Of a stretch of DNA of 64,000 nt, positions 51,961 to 64,000 are shown in pieces. The notes under the pieces were generated by a model. It saw nothing but the letters and a program-made list of their open reading frames with translations, ran no database searches and had not been told where the DNA came from. Made by a program: the position numbers and the translations under genes. Numbering within the stretch: position 1 is the stretch's first letter; the number at the start of each line of letters is the position of its first letter. The stretch comes from Agelaius tricolor (lineage: Eukaryota > Chordata > Aves > Passeriformes > Icteridae), in contig JALJCS010000001.1 in NCBI GenBank assembly GCA_023055355.1, positions 47,125,381 through 47,189,380 on the forward strand, read 5' to 3'.

Positions 51961-54273
51961 CAAGTAGTCCTCAGGGAGGTTTTCAGTCACCAGGGGAAAA
52001 ACACTGGTTATCTCCTCCTGCTCTCAGAGGATAGTTGGAATAATTGAAGAGCAGTGGAAGTCTTTGCATCTCTAATAGATGTTAGTGCTCTTTATTTTTT
52101 TTTTAATTGAGCGTTCACTTATACAGTACGAATTTCATTTTGTTTGGCTTCCTGTTTCTTGGGATGTTTTCCTGTGATAGATTTCTAGCTCATTATCTCT
52201 ATATTAAAGCATTACTTGGGATGACCATTCACAGTCAAATTCTTTTCTCATCACTGTAGTTTGCAAAATGTTTTGAACATATATTTCCCAAAACGAGGCT
52301 TCTTATATGAAATTCTGTCTTTCTCCGTTTTCTAAATCATTAACGGACTTCATTCAGAGGGCTTCTTAAAAAATTAGTGATTCAGCTGATGCCTCAAGAT
52401 TTCTCTCTTGTTCTTTATCTCTCACATTCCTCCAAAAATATTGTCAGCTCATTCTGAAAATTCAAATGAGCCTTTAATATGACTTCCCCACTAGCCAGCT
52501 GCAGAGCTGTAAGTCTGGGGGATGAGACTGGGAGAAAAAATACCCCCCTGATAACATTTGTAGTCTTGCAAAAAGTTGAAAATATGTGACAGTAGGAGGA
52601 AGTTTTACACAGTGCAGCTGACTGCAGTGTCAGGGATATTCTTTTTGAGTAATTCTGTGGAATCAGAGGATAGATGATAAAAACCTTTCCCAGAATAAAA
52701 CTGTGGGGAAAATATAAGTAATTAAAATGGATTATTTTAATCAGTTGTGTTAATTGTTAATAAATCATTTGAAAAAAATACCCAAACCAAACCAACACAA
52801 CCCAGCCAAAAAAAAAGGCATTTATTGGCCAAACACTTGAGTTAAAGAACAAAGGGCCATGGTAGGCTGACAGAACTGAAGAAATTACATGACTAGGTAA
52901 GGTGGCATTTGAGTACCAATGTAATGGCTTTAAAAATGAGAATGTTTTCTGTATTTTTATGTGCTACATCTCTGTTGCTCAACATCTTCGGTTTGCTTCA
53001 GCAGATGGAAAAATGAATTCCAAATCAGGAGAAAAAAATGTGATGTAAAATTTGGTTGGTAAACTGATGTTAAATTTTTAAGATGTAGGCTTTTTTTATT
53101 CAGCAATATGATAATATATGTAGATGCTTATTTTTCAGGTTGGGCAAAACAACTGGAATATTCGGGTTTGAGAATTAGGGTAAAATTTTCTTGCAGAATT
53201 TGTTAGTGACCCTTCTGAATGGTTGAATCTTTGTATGTGATTTTCACCATCATAATCCATGAATGAAGATATGACTTCTGAGACTAAAACTACATTTCCA
53301 TCCATTTAGCCAAAATTGGATTCTTACCCATAATTAAAGTATTAAAACCGTGATCTATGATTCAGAGAAAATTATCATAGGAGTCAATGTATAGTAATGG
53401 ATCAGTGAGCAAAGCACCTACAATTATATTTCAAGTGAGATTTTTCAATTGTATTTTTCATAAAATGAGCAATTATCCAGTGGTTTTCATGTTGAGCTTC
53501 AGATCAGGAAAACATTCTTAAAATCTCCAGTATTTACAAAACGTACAATGAAAAAACAAAATGGAATAATAGTTAATCAAGCAATATTTTTAAAAATAAT
53601 TATTCTGTACCTTCCTGTAACATTCTTGAAATAAAATAGAAGCAGTTCAAACTCAGAAATACATTAAATTTTAGTTGCGCTCACAGTCCTCACTCAGTGT
53701 GGGAAATATGACCTTTGCATTTCAGGAGTAGCTTTTACTTGACGAGTAGCTTATGTGTTTGCTGCATTAGTTTTGCTCTCGCTGTGCTCAGAAGGGATTG
53801 TTGGATTGTTCTGGTAGAGTCACAATGGGCACCTGCTTTCTAGCACAGCCCTTCCTGGGCCAAGTATTCTGTTGCGTCATTTCTTGTTTAGTACAAAGCA
53901 GGTTTGAGTTTTAATATTTCTGTGTAGTCTCCAGCCTAAGCTATTGTGTTGTAGCACAGACCTAACAGAACTTGAAGTTTATTTACAACCTTGATGGGTT
54001 TTGACTCTGTGTTTTGAAAACAGCTTTAAACACAACTGAAAAGCAGTATATGGGGGAGTGTGGATATCTGGATTTTCAGGGCTGTGGACAGTGTGTTCAT
54101 TTTAGCTTTTCAAATGGAAAATACTTTGGTCAAAACTAGAAACTGTGATAAATCCCAGATCCCAACTTCACTGAAAAATCATCTTACATTGTATACCTAC
54201 TTATATGTGAAGAGCTCAGAACTGGTATGTTTTTCTATTCTTTTATTTTAGATCTGCTACCAAGAATAATTAA

Positions 54274-54639
<366 letters not shown>

Positions 54640-54654
54640 TAACAGATCATGACA

Positions 54655-54679
54655 CCCACCCTCACCACCCCAACCCCCC
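54655..54679 (-). other. C-rich motif / predicted template-strand G-quadruplex
   Basis: C-runs at 54655-54657, 54659-54661, 54668-54671 and 54674-54679, with spacers of 1, 6 and 2 nt. This is a canonical G-quadruplex on the minus (template) strand. In the FMN1 pre-mRNA the same site is a C-rich element of the kind bound by PCBP/hnRNP K proteins, 152 nt past the exon i donor. Confidence 0.75.
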
Positions 54680-57600
54680 AGTCATTCCAATTTTTGAATG
54701 GAATTTTAATACCAGTTTGTGCTAAAGTTTTTTGGGTCCATTACCTGAACAGTGTTTTTGGCAGAGCATGTAACTACTATGCTGCTATGAATCCAAGCAA
54801 TGGGAGACTTGTTTTAGGCCTGAAAGTTAATTATAATTTTCATTACCATATTTAGTCAAAGAAAGTCAAGGCATTAGGACAGGGCATATTGTAAATATTT
54901 GTTTGACAATGCTGGGAAAAAGGAAGACAGAAGGAATAAGTCAATTAGCCCTGCGTTAAAAAACTGAATCATATTGCAAATCACAGCCTGGGTGATGGGG
55001 TACGCAAGAGCAAGTGTGGTATAATATGGCATAAAGAAATGAGACAGGAGCTTTGAAAATCACCCGTGGTGTCTTGTCCATGTTTTAGAAGAGTTATGAA
55101 ATCTCTACTTATCTGCATGCAGATAGTCCATTGTGGTCACCCTTTGTTTGTAAAAATTATGCCAAAAATTAATCAGTTGTTTAAAAAGTAATAAATGTCA
55201 TATCAGGAAAAATGAAACATATGCAAACATGTAAATTCTAAGCATTGTTATATAATCCTACAGCTGTTGGCAGCTTGAGTTGAAGCTACATCTGAGCGTA
55301 AAAATTGGTGGGATTGAAGCTTTGGATTCATTAAATTATTGACATCAACCTGTTATTAGGTAATTTGACAAGAACAGGTCCTTTTTCAAGTGTACTCATC
55401 CTATGTAATTGTCACAGACATCTGACTTCTGGTTTAGAAAGTTACTGAAGACTTCCCTGAGGCACCTATACAGTTAATGTCATGTATACCATATATATTT
55501 GCTGTAACTGGGTACCTTTTGGAACAAGAAGTCTCACAGTGAAAAAAACTGGGTTCTGCTACTATAGCAAGAGCATGGTGCAAATGTTAGCACAGCAGAT
55601 CTCTGGGGATCTCGTTCATATTACTGACTGTCTGAATTAATTTTATGTAATTAAGTATATCTCTTTGAAACTGATTTAACTGACAGTTAAATAATACCTT
55701 TGATTTTCCTATACAGGGATTTAGTTGCCTAGTTAATACAGGTTAATTTAGCCTTGTATATTTTATAGGAAAGGATTTAAGCAAAATGTCCTTTTATTTC
55801 AAAATACTAAGCCATTTTTCTTTTAAAAAAATCAAAAAATCCCCCAGAGGGCTCTCACAGGAAAATAGTTTTCTTTAAAAGACATTAACTAAATTAGCAC
55901 AGAGCATTTTCCTCCTTAAACATCTAAAGCTTAAGAGAAGAATGGGATTGAGATACAATCATTTGACCCTCTTTGAGTGTCAGTGTATGTGTATACTAAG
56001 AAGATGTGTTGAAGCAGCAGAGAAAAAAGCTGTCTGCCAGCCTGCCCCTTCTAGGGCAAGGGTGGTTGTAGCCTGAAAGGAACTGAACATATATAACCTA
56101 CAGAATGGCTGCAGGGACAAGATGTGACAGGGAAGGGAAAGGGCAGTGAGAAGGATGTACCGTAGGGAAAGAAACTGGGAGATCCCTTGGAAGAACAGCA
56201 GGGGCACTGTTGTTCAAACCGGGGCTCGGAACTGGTGTGTTGAAGGAGGCTTTCCCAGGGGGACAGACAGGACAGTGTAACTTCAGTCCAGGAGGTCACT
56301 GAAATTAAGACTAAAAATAATGCATCCTGAAAGTCACAAGTAGATTTTTTGGTTTGAATTTTAACTTTTACTTGCCTCATCACGTTTAATTCTTCCACTC
56401 AATTTCGCTTGTTCAGGTGAGGCAGGGTTTAGACCTTGGGGACCTTTGATGTCTAATTATACTCAACTCTCAGATTTTTGGTACGGTGCTGCTGTGTCAG
56501 GTCTGGCAAAGTGAAGCTCTCTTCATTGCACTTTAGGAATTAGAATGTTTTGGCCAAATTAGCAGTAAGAGTAATAGCTTTTAAAGTAAGACATATAATT
56601 TTCCTGAAAATTAAGGATCTTCTTTAGTTAAACAACTGTCTTACCAAAGCCATTGCACAGAAAATACCTTTTCTCCAATCATAGTTCAACCTGATATCTG
56701 AAGTTGTCTTTTAGGCTTTTTTTCTTGATTTTGCATTTCTGTCTCTCTTAATAAAAGGCAAGATGGTGTGCTATGAAGGTGTCTTGGTATTGAGAAATCA
56801 AAGGAGAAAAATCTCAGTGGAAAAATACATGTTGCCCAGAGGTGTAAGAATGTACATCATGATGGCATTCAAAATGTCGGCATAGATCAAGAGATCTGTA
56901 GGTGACAAAAATCTGAAAACTGCCTATTGCCATTAAAATATAAATAATTATTTCAAGAAAGTAGATTTTCCCCTTTAGGTAATGTTCTTGGAGTTTTTTC
57001 TGCTGATAAATTGAGGAGCAGACTAAAACATTAATGATGAGACAAACTTTCTGTAATTGTTTGTTGGCAGTAAAATCGAGTGGCAGATATGGTGAGACAT
57101 TTTCAAAGACTGTGGTATGCCACCTTGGTGAGCTATTGACCAGGTTTCTGCCTCATGAAACATACTTTATTTACAATAATTATTTGTAAAATGTATAGCT
57201 TTATTCCCTTCTCTTTTTTAGCTTCATCATCTTTATCAAGCACTGGTTGCTTTGGGTTTTTCTAGTATGTTTTGTATCCCAGTTTCCATATGGACTGCTA
57301 ATGGAGGCTGTTCCTCAGTTAGTATCTGCAAATATATGTCTTACTTACTCTTTTACAATAATTCAACCAAAGGATTTTCATAGATGATATTTCCAAAGGT
57401 GGTACTATATTTTGTTAGTGATAGGTTCAGCATGTATGTTCTAACAAAAAAAGTCAGTTCTTATTCTAAACACTTTTCACTTGGCATTTCAACTTGCATA
57501 TTAGTTTGCCAGGCATTTATATGCAAAAGATAAACACTGAAGTGTCAGACTTTGTATTTCCTTACAAGAAGCTGAGAAAAGAAAAATGGTGCAAAGTTAA

Positions 57601-60129
57601 AAACAATTTTTCTGAAGTTTTCTACTGCTTTTACTGTTCTCTCACTTGAAGTAAAGCAGAACTGGAAAATACCATCTGTAGGGAAAATTATACATTTTAA
57701 ACTTTTAAATAGAGTAGAAATAAAAAGAGAAAATGCATCTGAAAATTACAGTAAAAACATAGGACTGCCAAGAGGCTTTCTGAGCAGTACTATTTTTTGT
57801 GGTCACACCACAGTTAAGGCATTCCATCAGAAATTGATATTGGGTTGTTTATAAACTTTTTTATGATATTTTGTGGAGATTGAAATTTCTGATGATATAT
57901 CTATCCTAAATATGTATCTTTTTTAGTGAAAATTTTCAAATACTACTTTCTGATTAAGCAATTTAAAAAAAAATCCAAAATAAACAAGAAGCCTGCCAAA
58001 GGAAAAAATAAAAGGCAGAAAAGCCCACGAGAAAAGGAGAGCCATAATCAAACTTATTGGGGCATGTTTTGAGTTTTTCCAGTTTTGATGTTGTTGTCAC
58101 TGTCCTTCAAATATATTTATAATGTGTCAGTCATAGTCTATGGTTTTCATTGAGACTTTGCAAACTCTTGAAAATTTTACTGTCAGTATAGCCTGCATTT
58201 TGTGTTTAATCAGCAAGAAAGACTAGAAGAGCTGACATATTTTCCCTAAGATTTTTTGATGTTGTTTGAAAAGAGAGAGTATGATTTTGAACTTCACAAG
58301 CTTCCTGTTTAGCACCCTTATTATCTATACATTTATAGAGCTATATATATCTATACAGCTGCAGTAACAGCTCTGCAAGTCTCCCCTTCTTAGAAAAACT
58401 TAGGCAATCAGACCACGAATCTACAAATGCCTAGTTTTCCCTCCTGTTTTGTAAAAAAGTGTCTTTTATTAGCTGACCTATAAATGTATCAACCTTTTTC
58501 TCATTAATCTCATTTCTTTAGCTTCTAAAAACATTTCTTTACGTTTGTAGTTAGATGTAGTCAATCTGAAATGTGCTATTCCAGTCTAGTACTTCTGTGA
58601 GAGCAAATATTTTTATTTTTCTTGACATCCAGCAAAGGCCTGTAGAATTGTTGCCCAGACCCTACCATTTTCCTACCAGGAAAAGATATCCTGTCCTAAG
58701 AATGAAAGATAAAAAGAGCTCATGAAGCAACATCCAACGGAGGAAGTCTTGAAATGTTCTAAAAAATTAAAAAGTTAAGCAACTGCTGGTCCTGGAACTA
58801 ATATATAAAAATGCCGTTATTTATCAGAAAATCTCATATTGCTGTGGACAACAATGATTCATCTTTAGGACTACTCCTTTTCTTTATGGCCATGGAATAG
58901 ACCCTGGCTCATTACAGTAGCAAAAAGCAGTGAGTCCTTTAGGAAATTTTAAGTTTTAAAGTTCCATTGCTGTCAAACATTAGTATCATCAGGTCACACA
59001 TACCAGTTCAGACCTTACTAGAAAAGGATCAATGATATGGCAGAAGCTCGTGTGCAGGGCTGCAGTTCCCCCTTCCCTTTCTCGGGTGCAAGTAAGGTGC
59101 TTACACTTGTTAATCCTCTCCAACTCTGGATGTGCTTCCCTCTCTTCAGACTGTTTGCTGTTCTAGAGGACCTGTGAAACTTGGAAAAGATTTACCTTGT
59201 GTTAGCTGTATTTCTAGATGGGAGAGCTGGAGGAGGAGGAGTGAGGGGCAGACAGAGGTCCCCTGTAAATGTGGGTATAAGGAACACAAAGGCACTTGCC
59301 TTTAGTAATGAGTTGTGTTGCTGAGCAGAGGCTGTGTCAGGGATGCCAGCAGAGGAGAGTTCATTAGCAGGATCAACAAAATGGTAAAATTCTGTAAGTC
59401 CCTGATGTCTTGCATCACACTAAGCTTCAGAATTTCTTTTGGCTGACTTTATTCAACCTTTAACTCCCACGATAAATCTTTGACACATTAAAAATAATCT
59501 ATAAACTCAGAAAAATGCACTCATCTCTCAAATGCAGAAGTTGCCCATTCCCGTAAGAATAGCAGTTAAGCTGGCACCTGGTGTGTCACACTGTGTATAT
59601 CTAGATGAAAGGGAGATTCCTGGCCAGCATGTCTCCACAGCTCATTGATCTCCCTCTGCAGAAAGACTGGTATGTCTCCCTACAGACTCCTAGGCAGGAT
59701 GATTTAAAACTTGCTGTTGAGCAATTTAAAGTCTGGCATGGGATATCTGTACATTGCACAGTGAGGAGCATATTGGTAAGCTGCCACTTCTGCTTGCAGA
59801 GGAGGGCATTAAATCCCATAGCACGAGCAATGTCCTCTCAGAGTAATTTAAGGGATATTTTTTTAACGCTTATAATATGAACCAGTGAATCAGACTTGAG
59901 AGTGAGACATCGAGGGACATGGGAATAGGTACTTGCAAAGAAATGCAGAGATGGAAGAAAAGAGAAGAAAAATGTATATGGAGCTGCAACATGAGAAGGA
60001 AATGATGAACATGTGGAGTATGTTTAGCGGGGTCACATTTTGCTTGGCATGCTCCTGTAATGCCAACTGAAAGCTCCAAGTGTTATGTTGGTGAGTAGTC
60101 ATGGGCAGATACATTTTCTGACATCTCTT

Positions 60130-60180
60130 GGAAGCTTTAATCTCAATGTGTTTATTACACTCTAACCAACTGAGCTGCAT
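60130..60180 (-). repeat. Partial tRNA-like (SINE-head-like) block
   Basis: On the minus strand, 60176 to 60160 reads AGCTCAGTTGGTTAGAG, a perfect 17-nt match to the D-arm/A-box part of typical eukaryotic tRNAs. Downstream the resemblance weakens; a GATTAAAGCTTCC near 60143-60131 is a poor B-box match. The acceptor stem is not complementary, so this is not a functional tRNA gene. It could be an eroded tRNA-derived SINE head without its tail. Confidence 0.5.
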
Positions 60181-63100
60181 GCTGGTAGGCATGGGTTTAC
60201 AACTCAGTTATAATGACATTTCAAAACAGAAGACAATTTTACATTGATTGAATAATTACATGGATCTTCAGTTTTTGGGAGTATTTCAAAATTGTTTACC
60301 TGAATAGTTTTCTGATCAGAATATACTGTTATGGGCCCTGGAAAATCTACTTTAAAAAGCCTAAACACACAAAAGATTCAGTAGCTAGCTTTGAGGCAGT
60401 ACCTCACAAAGACACTGTTTACTGTCCAGATAAAAGAGGTTGCTTAATACGTATGGTTTGTTTTCTTCTCCCTTGGACATTTTTGGCAATTACTTTTTAT
60501 GTTTGGGGTTTTTTTTAATTAATACATCATCATACTTTGGTTAGGGGGAGGTGAACAGAACTTTCATTTCTTAGCATTGCTTTTGAGGGAAAGGTTTGTG
60601 AGAAAAAAAGCATTTGGAGATACATTTCTCTGTCTGGATCTTTGGTGGAAAATCCTTTTGAATACCTTAGTCTAACATTTTTAAGCAATCCTGTGTTTTA
60701 TAAGACAGGAAAAATATTTCCATTTACAGCTGTGAGCCGACTGGTGCTTACAAATATTAAACAAAGTGAAGGATCTAGTAAAAAACTAGTTCCAAATGTG
60801 TAATATTTCCTAATTTTTGTGACTTGTGTGAGGTTGGATTCCAGAATGGCCCTCACATAAATAGCAAAGGGTTCTTCAGTAGTATCTCTCTGGTCATGGT
60901 GTTGTACCATGCTGGCCCATCATGTTTCATCCTAGTATGTGTATTTTGTATAAAAAGTAGGTAGCTAAGAATCATCATTTCATAATGAAGTTTACAGCCT
61001 GTTTTTATGGCTGTAATGTCAGACTGGGTGTGAGAGTCAAATCTGTAGTGATAGGATAGGATACCATTATTTATAACATGTGATCTTTTCAATCTCTTTT
61101 TAACCTTTTCCTGTTCACCACCTCTTGATTAAAGAATGGCATTTGTCTATGATAAAAGCAGGGGCTGCATATTCAATAATTACTTGTATACTGGTGAAAA
61201 TAATTATATAATGAAAAAATTTTGAACAGAACTTTTGTCAGGCACTACACTTGTTATACTTGTTAGTGGTTTTATTCCCAGGCAAAAGGATCTTTGGCAT
61301 TTGAGGTACAATAAAGCATTGTAATACTTTACAAACAAGCAGCATTTGTCATTAAATATCAACCCTCAAACATTTGGAATGCTCACAAAGGCTTAAAACC
61401 TACTGTAACCCAGACTGATCCTGAACTATCAAGGATGTGAACTTCCTTGCTCTCCAGCAGTTTGCTAAACCAGTGCATGGAGTTGGCAAAATGGCCAAAA
61501 TCCATTAAGTATAAGTGCACGGCTCTGTGCGTGTCTCATGCCATCAGTATAGGGAATAGTCTAATATCAGAGGAGTTTCTTACATACTTGAGAAGAACCT
61601 AACGATGTCTGCAATAATTTTTGAGTTGTTACCTGATGATGGATGGGCAGTTTTGACCTCATGCAGCAAAGTTCAAGGCCTCTTACTTTCCCATCTCATG
61701 CACTGGAGATCTCTTAATGTTGTGGCTCTCCAGCTGACTTCAGGTTTTTCTGTTTTCTCTTCACTGATCCCTTTTATTCATTCATGTCTCATATTTGCTT
61801 GTACTACAATTTGATAGCTATCAATTATCCAATGTAGTAGCCCCAACATACCCATTATAGCAACACTTCTGTCCAGGATATATTTCCATATTCTCTTAAA
61901 GAATCATCTTCTCCATGTAGTCTGTTTACCGAGACCCTGCTTATCCTTTTCTATTTGTTGGGTTTTTGCCTTCTTTTACCCCATCTGCTGCTTAAAAACA
62001 TTTTAGAGCTAACACCGAGTTTCACACTCCTGTTTCTTTTGCTTGCTGATTATGCTACCAGTTTTACCTCACTTCTAGTCTTCTTCCCTTTCCTTATCAT
62101 TTCCTGTTAGATTTCCTAATCAAATAGCCCAAATGTAGCCAGCTTCTTTGAGAGCAACCTGGCTTCGGTTCCAAGAAAAACAGTGGAAGGTGATGACTAA
62201 CTTTTCTTAGAATAATTTCAATCTTGATATGTCAAGTCTGTAGAAAAGTGATTTTCATCTTGCCTGAAAGTAGCCAGGAACAGCCTGCAATACTGGCCAC
62301 TCTGACAATTTAATGACAAAGGTCATGAAATGTATTTAAGTGGGGATATGTATGTTTGCATTTTGTTACAAGCATAGCCATTCTTTAACAGGTCAATTCT
62401 TTTATTTCATTACATTTTCAATGTGAAATTCTCTTGAATTTTAAAATTATAATTTTTAAATCATGTTTTGCACAGTATTCTCTTTATTTTACTTACTCAT
62501 ATCTGTATATCTCTTCATAGACAAGAGCAGAACCCTAGATCATCAAGAGTATGATTGCCAGAGAGAACCAAGGGAAACTACTTCTGAATTACAATACTTT
62601 CAGAATATTTTTAAGTGTTTGGTGAAGCACAGTGAGACTGTAAATGGGAAAGTCTAATTTTCATTTCAGTTGGCCTTGAAGCTTTATTTTAGGCCCATTT
62701 CACATGACGCACAGTAGAAAAAAATGTTAAATGTATTCCCCAATGTCTACGCTGTTGACAGAGGAGGTATCTTATTAAGGGTCCTGCTACAGATTATTTT
62801 CTATGTTAAATGGCCAGATTACAATGTTTTAATCTCTGTGTCTTTGGTCCTCTGGGTGAAATTATGATTAATCACTGTGTCTTTCCAACAGCCACTGTCT
62901 GCCTTATGGTCCTTGAATTAACCATGCAAGGAGCTAGCAGGGATGTCAGGATAGTTTAATACATTATCTCTCTGTTGGTAGGCTAAAGTTAGGTTTCATT
63001 AGTTTGTGTGAGGGGACCAGGTACATTACAGTGTACTACTTATCTATATAAAGTCTTTGCAGTCAGTTACTGAATCATATCTGTGTCATCACTTCAAGCC

Positions 63101-63559
63101 TATTGGCATGAAAGTAAAAGCTCTACATTTTTTTTATTCAACTTTTATGTTGGAAACTGTAATTTTCCATTATGGGTTTTATGTTTTGGTTTCTCCCTTA
63201 GCAAAATATTTTAAATATTTTAGTCAACGAATAAAATATAAGAACATTACCCTGGAAGAGTTTAAGGAGAGAGTTTTAAAGTTTTTTGCCCTTGAAATCT
63301 GAAAGACATTTGGAATTTGATAATTTAGTGGAGGATTTTTTATTTGTTTTTATATGTAAAGGTACTATTATTATTATAAACAAGTTTAACTCAATATTCA
63401 ACCCAGACAAAGCTACATAAAATATTTTGGCAACACTCCTTTTATTGAACTGATAATAAGCACTTGGTAGTATAAAGAGTATTGGCCTCAGCTTTGTTTT
63501 GTGTTTAAAAATGCAGAATATCTGCAGAAAAATATCTTTTGGGTTTCATAAACTATACT

Positions 63560-63930
63560 GGCAACTGTAAAAGGAATATCTGTCTGAGTTTATCGTGGAA
63601 GTTTCTGCGAGCAGCTCTGCTATCTAAGGCACAACTTTCCAGTCCTCTCACTGTGATTACATTTGTCATGTCACTGTGCTCGCTAGTGAAGTGTGAGGCG
63701 ACCAAGCCTAGATGGAGCCAGTAAGAAATGAATCTGTCTGCCACAGATACTTCAGACAAAATTATTAATGTTTAGTGGCAGGGAAGTGGCTGCCCCTTCA
63801 ATGGATTGAATGATGACAGAAAGTCTCAAAGCCTTGATAAGGTTGTGGCCAGGCTGGCTTTTGGTCTAGAAGGTAGATAAAAACATTCTGTCTTTTGGGT
63901 TTTTAAGCATGTCTGGTTTCTTTTTCCCGT
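63560..63930. promoter_or_regulatory. Candidate intronic regulatory element (low confidence)
   Basis: A repeat-free, mixed-composition block. Sites seen: ATTATTAATG (homeodomain-type) at 63761-63770, TGATGACAG (MEIS/TALE) at 63811-63819, TGATAAGG (GATA) at 63835-63842, and TGTGGCC at 63844-63850, all within 90 nt. Open frames on both strands here encode nothing recognisable. Suggested as an enhancer candidate on appearance only. Confidence 0.28.
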
Positions 63931-64000
63931 GTGCATGCTGAAGTGAAACTTGCTTATTCATCTTACAGGCTGTCTTTAAACTTAATCATAATTTTTATGT

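Noticed and set aside
59601..59880. Overlapping open frames on both strands (72 and 91 codons)
   Set aside because: Neither resembles a known protein. Paired open frames on opposite strands are a common shadow effect.
63970..64000. A possible FMN1 exon starting after CATCTTACAG at the right edge
   Set aside because: Joined to exon i it reads RLSLNLIIIFM, which does not resemble the Lys/Arg-rich tail expected after the FH2 domain. Probably a chance acceptor.

Overview
This window is vertebrate nuclear DNA, most likely from a songbird (passerine). It is AT-rich and has no operons or long open frames. It carries avian CR1 retroposon pieces in both orientations. One short element has a tRNA-Ile-like head joined to a CR1-like tail, the structure of the passerine SINE family TguSINE1. 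It lies inside one large gene on the + strand.

That gene is formin 1 (FMN1, the 'limb deformity' gene). Nine exons are readable between 3027 and 54503: 62, 92, 130, 147, 60, 121, 93, 52 and 150 nt, 907 nt in total and 301 complete codons. All nine join in frame across canonical GT-AG junctions. Together they encode the middle and C-terminal parts of the FH2 actin-nucleating domain, from 'VVDLETLQALYEN' through the hallmark '[10 protein letters not shown]' to '[10 protein letters not shown]'. Exons for the N-terminus, FH1 and the start of FH2 lie upstream of base 1. The exon(s) for the basic C-terminal tail lie beyond base 64000. No other intact gene is visible on either strand.

Layout: 1-3026 upstream intron; 3027-14094 six exons (two small introns of 138 and 182 nt, others 0.9-7.4 kb); 14095-54353 three large introns (8.75, 15.7 and 15.7 kb) separating exons of 93, 52 and 150 nt; 54504-64000 the start of another large intron. 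The introns hold a 5'-truncated but long CR1 copy (29.36-30.96 kb, minus strand) with reverse-transcriptase remnants, three shorter CR1 pieces, the SINE, a detached tRNA-like block, a 36-A tract, small tandem repeats, two G-quadruplex-type motifs (one 152 nt past an exon), and a cluster of coding-like but broken open blocks at 34.70-35.45 kb that I could not identify.

In mammals the 3' half of FMN1 is known to hold distal limb enhancers for the neighbouring gene GREM1. Three repeat-free, motif-rich stretches in the last two introns (46.43-46.76, 51.70-51.96 and 63.56-63.93 kb) are proposed as candidates for that class on sequence appearance only. I see no clear-cut new biological system. The most useful leads are the enhancer candidates, the unidentified coding-like cluster and the passerine SINE.
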